Below are positions 43,935-52,236 of a stretch of DNA of 64,000 nucleotides, piece after piece (the stretch's first letter is position 1; every line of letters begins with the position of its first letter). A model generated the notes under the pieces. That model saw nothing but the letters and a program-made list of their open reading frames with translations. It was not told the origin of the DNA and ran no database searches. The position numbers and the translations under genes are program-made. Source of the DNA: JAAYXS01 sp043820985 (GTDB lineage Bacteria; Planctomycetota; Phycisphaerae; UBA1845; Fen-1342). The stretch is from positions 1-64,000 of the forward strand of contig JBDRDH010000014.1 of the NCBI GenBank assembly GCA_043820985.1, given 5' to 3'.

Positions 43935-45002
43935 CTATGGTTGCAGTGTGGTACAGGCGGCCGCGATTTCAGCATCGGTGACATCGGCCGCGCGGGCGGT
44001 CTGCCCCAGGTCGGTGGCGAAGACGAAATTCACCGCGCCGCCGGCGGCCTTTTTATCCATGTGGCAAGCGGCGACCAGGACTGAAGTGTCGATCCGGGCC
44101 GGCAGGCAAAGTGGTAATCCCAGATTTTTGATCAGATCCGTAATGCGGTCGGCCGTATGGCGTTTTAACAGACCGCGCGCGCAGGCTATGTCGTTTACAG
44201 CGCGCATGCCGAGCGCCACGCATTCACCATGTCTCAGTTCGTAATTACAGCAGTGCTCGATGGCGTGTCCGATAGTGTGGCCATAGTTCAAGATGGCGCG
44301 TAGGCCTTTCTCACGCTCATCCTGACTGACAATTGTGGCTTTGATCCTGCAGTTGCGGGCAATCAGTTCGGCCAATACATCGGGTTGGCGCGCCTGGATG
44401 TCATCAATGTGGGCTTCATGCCACTCAAAGAACTCCGCGTCTCGAATCACCGCGTGTTTGATGCTCTCGCCCAGGCCGGCGAGATAATCCCGCCGTGGCA
44501 GGCTGGCCAGAAAATCGAGGTCAACGACCACCGCCATCGGCTGGTGAAATACGCCAATCAGGTTCTTGCCGGCACGCTGGTTGACCGCGGTCTTGCCGCC
44601 GACTGAGGCATCCACGGCGGCTTCGAGAGTAGTGGGTACCTGCACGAAATCGATCCCGCGGAGCCAGGTGGCGGCTACAAAGCCCCCCAAGTCACCAACC
44701 ACGCCTCCGCCGAGGGTTATGATCAGATCATGGCGTTCAATGTGGGCTTTTGCCAGCTCGTCGTATAGTTCGCCCGCCACCCGGAGTGATTTACTCTCTT
44801 CGCCCGGTTTCACCTTCAGAACTAGTGGGGTCGGCGGCAATTCGGACAACAGAGTCCTCAAATGCAGGTCGGCCACCTGCGTATCGGTAATGACAACTAT
44901 CCGTCTCTTGCTAAGCGGTGAATTCGAGAACTGTCGTCGTGCCCCACGTCCGATATATATCTGATAAGAACGTGGCCCGAGTTCAACCTGTACTAATTCC
45001 AT
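43935..45002 (-). CDS. aroB: 3-dehydroquinate synthase
   Basis: The second enzyme of the shikimate pathway (355 aa), converting DAHP to 3-dehydroquinate with NAD and a divalent metal. Diagnostic motifs include the nucleotide-binding GGGVVGDLGGFVAATWLRG, the segment VPTTLEAAVDASVGGKTAVN, and metal ligands in NYGHTIGHAIEHC and RHGECVALGM. It is divergent from folC. An AGGA lies upstream of the ATG. Confidence 0.96.
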   Translation of the reverse strand: MELVQVELGPRSYQIYIGRGARRQFSNSPLSKRRIVVITDTQVADLHLRTLLSELPPTPLVLKVKPGEESKSLRVAGELYDELAKAHIERHDLIITLGGGVVGDLGGFVAATWLRGIDFVQVPTTLEAAVDASVGGKTAVNQRAGKNLIGVFHQPMAVVVDLDFLASLPRRDYLAGLGESIKHAVIRDAEFFEWHEAHIDDIQARQPDVLAELIARNCRIKATIVSQDEREKGLRAILNYGHTIGHAIEHCCNYELRHGECVALGMRAVNDIACARGLLKRHTADRITDLIKNLGLPLCLPARIDTSVLVAACHMDKKAAGGAVNFVFATDLGQTARAADVTDAEIAAACTTLQP

Positions 45003-45040
45003 GTGTCCATATTCCTGTCGTGAATAGCACCTGAGGTCCC

Positions 45041-45070
45041 ATTGTACCGTATAAAGCTCCAGGTGGTCAG
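45041..45070 (-). promoter_or_regulatory. Putative aroB promoter
   Basis: On the minus strand, -35 CTGACC (45070-45065) and -10 TACAAT (45046-45041) have an 18-bp spacer, giving a leader of about 32 nt that includes the AGGA before the ATG. Confidence 0.45.
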
Positions 45071-45197
45071 CGCCGTGAGTTCGCCGACCCGTGGCCGTTG
45101 CGAGCCAGGCTTGTCGATAGCTGTATATTGAGCGTAACTATCTTACATCAATATATTTAAGTTAAGCGGGTCTGTGTGTCGGCAGGCCGGTGGCATA

Positions 45198-45226
45198 TTG
45201 ACGAAATCGCCAAATCATGCTAACAT
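45198..45226 (+). promoter_or_regulatory. Promoter of folC, leaderless
   Basis: -35 TTGACG (45198-45203) and -10 TAACAT (45221-45226) with a 17-bp spacer. The predicted start (about 45233) falls on the ATG at 45234, and no Shine-Dalgarno is visible. Confidence 0.6.
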
Positions 45227-45233
45227 GAGACCT

Positions 45234-46673
45234 ATGGGACGAATGGTTGCGAAAAGTACACGTTCTCGCCGAAAGGCTAAGGATCAGTCTGGGGTACGGA
45301 CCAAGACAGATCGTGGCAAGAGGCGCTCTACCGCCATACGCACCTATCGGGCGGCGCTGGACTTTATCAACGCGCGCACCAACTACGAGAAAATGGTGCG
45401 GGTGGGTTATAACCACACTAACTTCAATCTTTCCAGGATGTTACGCATTTTGGAGCCCTTGGGGAATCCGCACAAGGAGTTCAAGACAGTCCACGTCGCG
45501 GGGACGAAGGGCAAGGGTTCGACTTGCCACATGCTGGCAGCGATGTTGCGTCACGCAGGTTATCGGACTGGCTTGTACACTTCGCCCCATTTCATCGATT
45601 TGCGCGAACGCATCGTCTTCAACGACGAGATGATCTCCGAACGCGAATTCACCAAGCTCATCGCTCGCATAGCCCCGCTGATCAGTAAGCTGGATGGAGA
45701 AAATCCGACCTTCTTCGATCTCATGACCGTTGCCGCTTTCCTTCACTTTGTGAATAACAAGGTGGACATCGCAGTTATCGAAACCGGGCTCGGGGGTCGT
45801 CTGGATTCCACTAACGTCATCAAGCCGGAAGTCTGTGCGATCACCAACATCAGTTATGACCACATGGCCCAGCTTGGTAATACACTGGAAAAGATTGCCG
45901 AAGAGAAGGCCGGTATCTTCAAAACCAGCATCCCGATCATCTGTGCCCCGCAGCCGCCGAACGTCAAACGTGTGTTGAAACGCGTGGCCCAGTCTAACAA
46001 AGCTCCGATCCGTTTCGTGGGCGATGATATCGAGTTCAGTTGCCGCTTCGAGTCGTCCCGGCCGACCGGTCCTCACATTCGTGTGTGCATGACCACGCCG
46101 AATAGCCGCTTTGACCACGTGCGGGTGCCATTGCTGGGCGAGCACCAGGCCTGCAACTGTGGCGTGGCGCTGGGTGTCATTGATGCACTACGACAACGTG
46201 GCTTCGAGATTGCGGGACAGGACGCCATTGACGGCTTAGCGCGTGTCCGGATTCAAGGACGACTCGAGCAAATCCGCGAATTACCGAAAACGGTCGTGGA
46301 TGCCGCCCACAACGCCGCCAGCATTGCGGCGTTGATGCGGGGTATCGGCCAGAATATCAGCTACGACTCAATGGTAGTAATTTTCGGCTGTTCACTGGAC
46401 AAGGATATTGACGGGATGCTGTCGCAGATCCAACTTGGGGCGGACAAGGTGATCTTTACCAACACCGGCACGCCGCGTTCGGTCGAGCCGGCGGAACTGC
46501 ACGCGCGTTTCCAGGAGAAGTCGCACAAGATGGCTCAGATGGTCGAGACGCTCGAGGAAGCCTATCGCACCGCGCGCAGTTGTGTCACCCGCGAGGACCT
46601 GATCTGCATTACTGGCTCAGTGCATCTGGTTGGTCTGGCCAAACGGCTGATGGCCGCCGGCAAGCTGGATTGA
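45234..46673 (+). CDS. folC: Folylpolyglutamate synthase/dihydrofolate synthase
   Basis: A Mur-ligase-type enzyme of 479 aa that adds glutamate to folates. After a basic N-terminal tail of about 35 residues comes YRAALDFINARTNYEKM, the ATP-binding loop GTKGKGST (from residue 90), LYTSPHFIDLRERI, and ISYDHMAQLGNTLEKIAEEKAGIFK, cited in part. I chose the ATG at 45234 because it coincides with the predicted transcription start; ATG at 45243 is an alternative, and the frame upstream lies within the promoter. The gene is divergent from aroB. Confidence 0.9.
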   Translation: MGRMVAKSTRSRRKAKDQSGVRTKTDRGKRRSTAIRTYRAALDFINARTNYEKMVRVGYNHTNFNLSRMLRILEPLGNPHKEFKTVHVAGTKGKGSTCHMLAAMLRHAGYRTGLYTSPHFIDLRERIVFNDEMISEREFTKLIARIAPLISKLDGENPTFFDLMTVAAFLHFVNNKVDIAVIETGLGGRLDSTNVIKPEVCAITNISYDHMAQLGNTLEKIAEEKAGIFKTSIPIICAPQPPNVKRVLKRVAQSNKAPIRFVGDDIEFSCRFESSRPTGPHIRVCMTTPNSRFDHVRVPLLGEHQACNCGVALGVIDALRQRGFEIAGQDAIDGLARVRIQGRLEQIRELPKTVVDAAHNAASIAALMRGIGQNISYDSMVVIFGCSLDKDIDGMLSQIQLGADKVIFTNTGTPRSVEPAELHARFQEKSHKMAQMVETLEEAYRTARSCVTREDLICITGSVHLVGLAKRLMAAGKLD

Positions 46674-46751
46674 CAACCCACACGCCAGGATCCCTTTTGT
46701 ATAACCTCATATAGTGCTGCCATGGGGTAGTCACGCACGAGTGTGGCGTGG

Positions 46752-46805
46752 TTAGGTGCCTGATGGGGACCCGCGTATAATCTTCAAAAACAGTGACAGA
46801 TCTGT
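46752..46805 (+). promoter_or_regulatory. Promoter and palindromic site upstream of the CoA-transferase gene
   Basis: A perfect -10 TATAAT (46776-46781) with a fair -35 TTAGGT (46752-46757, 18-bp spacer) lies about 107 nt before the GTG at 46889. A perfect 10-bp palindrome ACAGATCTGT (46796-46805) lies just downstream of the expected transcription start, in an operator-like position, with CAGT and ACTG on its outer sides. Confidence 0.5.
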
Positions 46806-46888
46806 TAGACTGTGATTAAACAGGGTCGTTTACATTCCGGGCTTGGCATATTCCGTGGCTCTCGGATCGGACTTGCCAGGAGCGTGCC

Positions 46889-48823
46889 GTGAGCACGAAT
46901 GGCCAATCAGAATGGCAGGAGCGCTACGCTGATCAGATTGTAACACCCGAGCGGGCCGTGGCCTGTATCAAGCACGGACAACGGGTGTTTCTCGGGTCGG
47001 GCGCTGGTCAGCCGCAGGTACTTGTGGAGGCGCTCTCGGCTCGCACGGATATTGACGATACCGAGATAATACACATTCTCACGCTGGGGCTGGCCACCTA
47101 TGCCGAAGCGCGCCTGGGAGAGCGGTTTCGGCATAATGCCTTTTTCATCGGCCCCAACGTGCGCGAAGCCGTTGCCCAGGGGCGCGCGGATTACACGCCG
47201 ATTTTTCTGTCAGAAATTCCGGAGCTGTTTCGATCGGGCCGAGTCGTGATCGACGTGGCCCTGATTTCGGTAAGTCCGCCCGATGAGCATGGGATCTGTA
47301 CTTATGGCGTTTCGACCGACATCGTCAAGGCCGCCGCGGAGTCCGCGCGAATTGTCATCGCGGAGATCAATCCACAGATGCCGCGCGTTTACGGCGACTG
47401 TCTGATTAATGTGTCTGATATTGACATGTTGACGCCGGGTGACCGCCCGGTCCTGGAGGCCGTCCAGGGCCGGCCGGACAAACTCTCACGGCGCATCGCC
47501 AAGCACGTGGCCGGATTGCTGGAAGACGGGGCCACGCTGCAACTGGGGATTGGCAAGATCCCCGACGCGATACTGCATAGTCTGGAGGGATTCAAAGACT
47601 TGGGCGTTCACACCGAGATGTTCAGTGATGGCATTATTTCGCTGATAGAAAAGGGCGTGATCACAAATGCCAGAAAGACACTACATCGCGGAAAGGTAGT
47701 GGCGAGTTTCGCGATGGGCTCGCGCCGCTTGTACGACTTCATCGACAACAACCCGAAAATCGAGTTTCGCCCCACCGAATACGTCAACGATCCTTATATC
47801 ATCGGCCAGAACGAGAAGATGATCTCGATCAACTCCGCGATCGAGGTGGACCTCACCGGGCAGATCTGTGCTGATTCCCTGGGTGAGATGTTTTATAACG
47901 GCATCGGCGGACAAGTGGATTTCACCCGTGGCGCGGCACATTCCGTGGGTGGCAAACCAATCATTGTTTTACCGTCGACTGCCGCCAAGGGCACGATCTC
48001 ACGGATTGTCCCGCACCTCAAGCCCGGGGCCGCCGTGACGACCAGCCGCGGTGACGCGCATTACGTGGTAACCGAGCACGGCGTGGCATACCTGCATGGC
48101 AAATCAATCCGTGAGCGGGCCATGAGTCTGATACAAATCGCTGATCCCTTGTTTCGTCCTTGGTTGTTGAACGAAGCCAAGGCCCGGCGCCTGGTATACG
48201 CGGATCAGATTGATCTGACACCGGCGACCCCGGTGTATCCTGACAAGCTGGAACGTTGGATCACGTTGCGCGACAAGTCGAAAGTGTTTATGCGTCCACT
48301 GAAGCTCACCGACGAATCACGTTTGCGGGACATGTTCTATAAACTGTCCGCGGAGTCGATCCACAACCGCTTCTTCCGAGCTGTGGTAACCATGCCACAT
48401 GGAAAGCTGCAGGAGTTGCTCCGAGTTGATTATGATGCTGACATGGCGATGGTGGTGTTGACCGATTCCTCCGAGGATGCCGAGTTGATCGGTGTCGGCC
48501 ATTACAGCAAGAATCCAGATACGAACATGGCCGACTCGGCATATCTGGTCCGCGATGATTATCAGGGTCGCGGCATCGGAACCAGCCTGATCAAGATCCT
48601 CAGCGAGATAGCTCGTGAACACGGTATTTCCGGTTTCACGGCTGATGTGCTCCCAACCAACCTGACCATGCTGCGGCTCTTTTACAAATGCGGCTATACC
48701 GTCCAGGCCGAATTGGAAGAGGATGGCGAATACCACGTTACGATTGCGTTTGTCAAAAACAGGCGCAAGCGGCGCGCTTCAACTAAGTCGGGAACGAAGC
48801 CACCAACCAGGGCGAAATCCTGA
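46889..48823 (+). CDS. Acetyl-CoA hydrolase/CoA-transferase fused to a GNAT domain
   Basis: A 644-aa two-domain protein. Residues about 15-445 are a class I CoA-transferase of the acetyl-CoA hydrolase/4-hydroxybutyrate CoA-transferase family, with the catalytic Glu (E243) in HTEMFSDG and the CoA-site motif GIGGQVDFTRGA. Residues about 465-615 are a GNAT acetyltransferase with the acetyl-CoA loop YQGRGIGTSL and LRLFYKCGY. The last 20 residues are basic. CoA transfer between short-chain acids is the likely core reaction, and the GNAT domain may acetylate the same or another protein; both are inferred from family. A Shine-Dalgarno (AGGAG) precedes the GTG. Confidence 0.87.
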   Translation: MSTNGQSEWQERYADQIVTPERAVACIKHGQRVFLGSGAGQPQVLVEALSARTDIDDTEIIHILTLGLATYAEARLGERFRHNAFFIGPNVREAVAQGRADYTPIFLSEIPELFRSGRVVIDVALISVSPPDEHGICTYGVSTDIVKAAAESARIVIAEINPQMPRVYGDCLINVSDIDMLTPGDRPVLEAVQGRPDKLSRRIAKHVAGLLEDGATLQLGIGKIPDAILHSLEGFKDLGVHTEMFSDGIISLIEKGVITNARKTLHRGKVVASFAMGSRRLYDFIDNNPKIEFRPTEYVNDPYIIGQNEKMISINSAIEVDLTGQICADSLGEMFYNGIGGQVDFTRGAAHSVGGKPIIVLPSTAAKGTISRIVPHLKPGAAVTTSRGDAHYVVTEHGVAYLHGKSIRERAMSLIQIADPLFRPWLLNEAKARRLVYADQIDLTPATPVYPDKLERWITLRDKSKVFMRPLKLTDESRLRDMFYKLSAESIHNRFFRAVVTMPHGKLQELLRVDYDADMAMVVLTDSSEDAELIGVGHYSKNPDTNMADSAYLVRDDYQGRGIGTSLIKILSEIAREHGISGFTADVLPTNLTMLRLFYKCGYTVQAELEEDGEYHVTIAFVKNRRKRRASTKSGTKPPTRAKS

Positions 48824-48898
48824 TGCGTTTGTCAGGTACGGACTTGTCCGGTCTGACGGACAGGTCCCGCTCTATATAGTCTGCGAGGAGACGAGCAG

Positions 48899-49708
48899 GT
48901 GACGAAGGCTGACTGGCCACTGGCATCGTTTGAGCAACCTGATTGGCACGCCGCGATTGCCGACATCATTAAACGCCGTTCCACGAATAAAACCGACGTG
49001 CGCGATGTCGCGCTGCGGAATATTGAACTTTCTTCCGCCCGTCGGATTCTCGATTTGGGCTGTGGGTTCGGTTTCATGAGCGCGGCCCTCGCCCAGCGCG
49101 TCGCACCTGATGCTCGGATTGTAGGATTGGACGCGTGCGCGGCGAACAAACAGTCATTTCTCAAGTGCGTGACCGACGCCCGCCGCGCTGGGGATTTCGT
49201 CTGCCGGCAGATCGATTCACAACTTGATTGGCCGGACGACAGTTTTGATCTGATCGTGGCTTCCTACTCACTCTACTTCTTCCCGGACGTAGTACCGGAA
49301 GTGGCCCGCATTCTCGCCCCGCACGGGCTGTTTGTCGCATTGACGCACATGGAAGAGTCCTGTTGGGATTTGCTGCGCGCCGTTGGCGTGGAGGAAAACA
49401 ACTCACACCTGCTCCCCGTCAGTCGCAACTTCTCGGCCGAAAACGGCGACCGCCTGTTGAAACCCTGGTTTGCGGACGTGGAGCGCGTCGACTACCCCAA
49501 CTCACTCGCCTTCGGGGCGGCGGAGCACGACGACCTCCTGGCATACCTCCGGTTCAAGCTACCATTCCTCTCGCCCGATTCAGCGCCGGGCAGCGAGTTA
49601 CCCGAACCGCTCTGGAAACACATCCAGACGTCCCTGTCACACCAGGGCCGTGTGGTGTTGGCGAAGAACGATGCCGCGTTTCGTTGTCGGAAGCCCCGCT
49701 GCCCGTGA
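48899..49708 (+). CDS. Class I SAM-dependent methyltransferase
   Basis: A 269-aa soluble protein with a Rossmann-type methyltransferase fold. Motif I is RILDLGCGFGFMSAAL (near residue 43), motif II ARIVGLDACAANK, and motif IV DDSFDLIVASYSLYFFPD. The C-terminal half is variable, so the substrate (small molecule or lipid) cannot be told. It starts with GTG at 48899 after an AGGAG. It is convergent with the ATP-citrate-lyase-like genes. Confidence 0.87.
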   Translation: MTKADWPLASFEQPDWHAAIADIIKRRSTNKTDVRDVALRNIELSSARRILDLGCGFGFMSAALAQRVAPDARIVGLDACAANKQSFLKCVTDARRAGDFVCRQIDSQLDWPDDSFDLIVASYSLYFFPDVVPEVARILAPHGLFVALTHMEESCWDLLRAVGVEENNSHLLPVSRNFSAENGDRLLKPWFADVERVDYPNSLAFGAAEHDDLLAYLRFKLPFLSPDSAPGSELPEPLWKHIQTSLSHQGRVVLAKNDAAFRCRKPRCP

Positions 49709-49761
49709 CGGAGCCTGGCCGCTACATTTTTCCAGTCGGTGCCGACCTTCCCGGAGGACGG

Positions 49762-50730
49762 CTATAGCCCCAGCACCTTGGCGGTCTGGGCGAAGACCGC
49801 GTCGGGGCGCTCGACAACGGTGATTCCGACTTCTTCCATTACTTTGCGCTTGTGGGCGTAGGTTTCTTCCTCGTTGCGGATCATGGCGCCGGCATGGCTC
49901 TGGGCCACGCCCGCCTTGGTGAACATCCCGCCGAGGAAAATGATGATCGGCTTGGTGATCTGCCCCGACTTGACGGCCGCGGCCAGGTCGTTCTCCTGGG
50001 TGCTGCCGGTCTCGCCGTAGGCCACGATCACCTTGGTACGCTGGTCCTTCTGGAAGGCCAGGGCCGCGTCGAGCATGGTGACGCCGGGCATCGGATCGCC
50101 GCCTGTGCACATCACCGCGCTGACGCCGGGGTACTTGTCGCCCCACAGCGGACCGAAGCTGCCGTCCTCGTGCGGGCCGGGCAGGTTGGGCCGGCAGTGG
50201 AAAGCACCCAGCAACTGCGACAGTCCGCCCGAGCGGGAGATCACACCGACGCAACCGGGCAAGTAGTTCTGCTTGGCCCAGGTCGCGCTGCCGCCGATCA
50301 GGCCGAACAAGTAGCCGGACGTATCGAGCATGCCGACCGTGTTGGGGCCGAGATAGGTGCAGCCCTTGGTCTGGGCGTACTCCTTCAGCACCGCCTCGTC
50401 ATGCGTCGCCACGCCGTCGGCGGTGAGCACCGAAAACTTGAGTCCGGCATCCATGGCTTCCATCGCGGCGGCCTTGATGGCGCCCGCCGGCACGTACATC
50501 ACGGCGCAGTTCAGCTCGGGATTGGCCGCCACGGCTTCCTTGGCGCTATTGAAGATCGGCTTGTCGAGCATCTCCTGTCCGCCCTTGCCGGGTGTACAGC
50601 CGGCGAGCACGTTGGTACCCATCTTCATCATCAGCTTACTGCTGGTCTGGCCCTGCTTACCGGTCATGCCGACAACCAGAATATTGGGCTGCTCGATTCC
50701 GATCAGGTGTTTCAGGATTCCGTTGTTCAT
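49762..50730 (-). CDS. Succinyl-CoA-synthetase/ATP-citrate-lyase alpha-like subunit
   Basis: A 322-aa acyl-CoA synthetase alpha subunit with an N-terminal CoA-binding domain (GMTGKQGQTS) and a ligase domain with the phospho-histidine H279 in QSHAGA. Details fit the alpha region of ATP-citrate lyase better than SucD: VISRSGGLS has SRSGG rather than the SRSGT of SucD, and AVKSGQITKPIIIF parallels IKEGRLTKPIV of ATP-citrate lyase. Its ATG overlaps the stop of the beta-like gene (TAATG), so they are coupled. The likely reaction is ATP-dependent activation of citrate to citryl-CoA; a succinyl-CoA synthetase role is the alternative. Confidence 0.8.
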   Translation of the reverse strand: MNNGILKHLIGIEQPNILVVGMTGKQGQTSSKLMMKMGTNVLAGCTPGKGGQEMLDKPIFNSAKEAVAANPELNCAVMYVPAGAIKAAAMEAMDAGLKFSVLTADGVATHDEAVLKEYAQTKGCTYLGPNTVGMLDTSGYLFGLIGGSATWAKQNYLPGCVGVISRSGGLSQLLGAFHCRPNLPGPHEDGSFGPLWGDKYPGVSAVMCTGGDPMPGVTMLDAALAFQKDQRTKVIVAYGETGSTQENDLAAAVKSGQITKPIIIFLGGMFTKAGVAQSHAGAMIRNEEETYAHKRKVMEEVGITVVERPDAVFAQTAKVLGL

Positions 50731-52217
50731 TAGTCCACCTCCGGTAGATCGAGTCTGATGCGGAGTTCACCATTACCCTCGAGTAGCGAGACTACCTCAC
50801 AGATCAGGCAGCCGATGCAACGCGCACCCTCGACGGGCTCAATGACGTGCTTCTCTACGTTCCAGGAAAGGAAATTGTTGGGGCACGCGCCGACACAGGG
50901 TGGCGCCTCGTCCTTGTCCCACTTGTCCGCGTAAAAGAAGAAGTCCCCCGGCGGCACGTTGACGCTGAAGCTGGGCTCACCCTCGGGCTGGGGTTCGGGG
51001 GTCACCCTGACACGCTCCCTGGCAGCCATCCCCGCGACGTCGTCCACCATCGCGGTGGGGAACACGTGGGGCATGTACGTCTTGACCGGCACCGGCAGGC
51101 CCGGGGCTACCTTCTCGATCAGCTCGCGGCCCTTGTCCTCGTCGGTCCCGCCGAAACGCAGCAGAGCCGGTAGCGGCGTCGGGCTCTCCCGCAGACCCTT
51201 CCACATGGCCGCCGCCAGGTGGTGCTGATTCTGGAAGCCCATACCCGATCCGGTCAGCAGCAGCACCTGGGAGCCCTTCATCTCCAGGATGGCGCGTAAT
51301 ACCCGGTAGCTCTTGAAAGCCGACAGCCCGCCGGACGTGTCGGACTCGTTCATGGAGTAGATGTCCTTGCGGGCTCCGGTAGTCATCTCCCAGAGCATCT
51401 TGCCGCCGCCGCCGCACAGGTTGGTGGCCACGCGCCAGGCGCCTTCGGGCGCCGGCTCGCGGTTCTCACGAATGAAACCGGTACCGGCCGGATCAGCCTC
51501 GTTGATCTTCTCCACCATGCGCTCCAGCCGGGTCTTGTCCTCCTTGGCGACCGGCGCGGCCGCGAAGAGTTCCGCATCCTTGTTGCTCACCGCTTGCTTC
51601 TCAAACTCGGCGCGGCAGTCCACCACTAGCAGGGAGCCGTCCTCCAGCACGCCGATGGGGTTGGCTTCGAGCACGATCAGCTTGTAGCGCGCGAATGTCT
51701 TGACGAATCCTGCCAGGAATTTGCCGATGGCCTGCGCGTTGTCCACCTTGCCCAGCTTGGCCACCAGGTCGTCCGCGCTGGGCAGGTTGAGCAGGGAGAA
51801 GGGGATCTTGTGTAGGCTGGCGACGCGCTCCTCGACACCCGAGCCGCCCTCGGTGGAAAACAGCAGCACGCCGTGGGGCAGCTTGTCGGCGCTGCCGAAG
51901 TCCAGCATGCAGGCCGCGTAGTACTCGCCCGTCATCTTGACGGCGTCCGCCACCAGCACGCCTTCGGCCTGGCCCCACGAGCCGGGGGCCAGAAGCTGCT
52001 TCAGGCCGCTATCGAGCTGCTCTTTGGTGTCGCAGCGGCGCACCAGGCCCTGGGCCGCCCGGCTGGTGGCGCCGGGGATCTGAGCCTTGAGGTAGACCGG
52101 TGGCTCGGGCAGCGGTTTCGGGAACTGGGCTCCGGCCGCCGCGAACACACCCGGCACGAGCGGTACGCCCTCGTTTTCGAGGAGCACCCGCGTCTTGTAT
52201 TCGGGTAGGGCTGACAT
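50730..52217 (-). CDS. ATP-citrate-lyase beta-like subunit fused to a single-cluster ferredoxin domain
   Basis: A 495-aa protein with three parts. Residues 5-240 are an ATP-grasp domain of the SucC/ATP-citrate-lyase type (YKTRVLLENEGVPLVPGV, VYLKAQIPGA, and IVLEANPIGVLEDG). Residues about 255-400 resemble the citrate-binding domain of ATP-citrate lyase (TNLCGGGGKMLWEM, LLRFGGTDEDKGRELI, FPTAMVDDVAGMA). Residues 425-495 are a ferredoxin-like domain with C441-VGA-C445-P and C467-IG-C470-LI-C473. This is the pattern left when motif I of a two-cluster ferredoxin keeps its last two Cys and motif II keeps CxxCxxC but loses the closing CP, enough for one [4Fe-4S] cluster (C445, C467, C470, C473). 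Fusion of ferredoxin to this subunit is unusual. The ATG has a good AAGGAGAG 5' to it. Confidence 0.85.
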   Translation of the reverse strand: MSALPEYKTRVLLENEGVPLVPGVFAAAGAQFPKPLPEPPVYLKAQIPGATSRAAQGLVRRCDTKEQLDSGLKQLLAPGSWGQAEGVLVADAVKMTGEYYAACMLDFGSADKLPHGVLLFSTEGGSGVEERVASLHKIPFSLLNLPSADDLVAKLGKVDNAQAIGKFLAGFVKTFARYKLIVLEANPIGVLEDGSLLVVDCRAEFEKQAVSNKDAELFAAAPVAKEDKTRLERMVEKINEADPAGTGFIRENREPAPEGAWRVATNLCGGGGKMLWEMTTGARKDIYSMNESDTSGGLSAFKSYRVLRAILEMKGSQVLLLTGSGMGFQNQHHLAAAMWKGLRESPTPLPALLRFGGTDEDKGRELIEKVAPGLPVPVKTYMPHVFPTAMVDDVAGMAARERVRVTPEPQPEGEPSFSVNVPPGDFFFYADKWDKDEAPPCVGACPNNFLSWNVEKHVIEPVEGARCIGCLICEVVSLLEGNGELRIRLDLPEVD

Positions 52218-52236
52218 AATCTCTCCTTTGTTGCGA

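Noticed and set aside
45122..45151. Alternative aroB promoter (TTGATG-18-TATACA on the minus strand)
   Set aside because: Both boxes are weaker than the CTGACC-18-TACAAT site closer to the gene.
49762..52217. Simple succinyl-CoA synthetase (sucCD) as the name for the two synthetase-like genes
   Set aside because: SRSGG, the citrate-binding-like middle domain, the ferredoxin tail and the adjacent citryl-CoA-lyase-like gene fit an ATP-citrate-lyase-type enzyme better; succinyl-CoA synthetase remains only an alternative.
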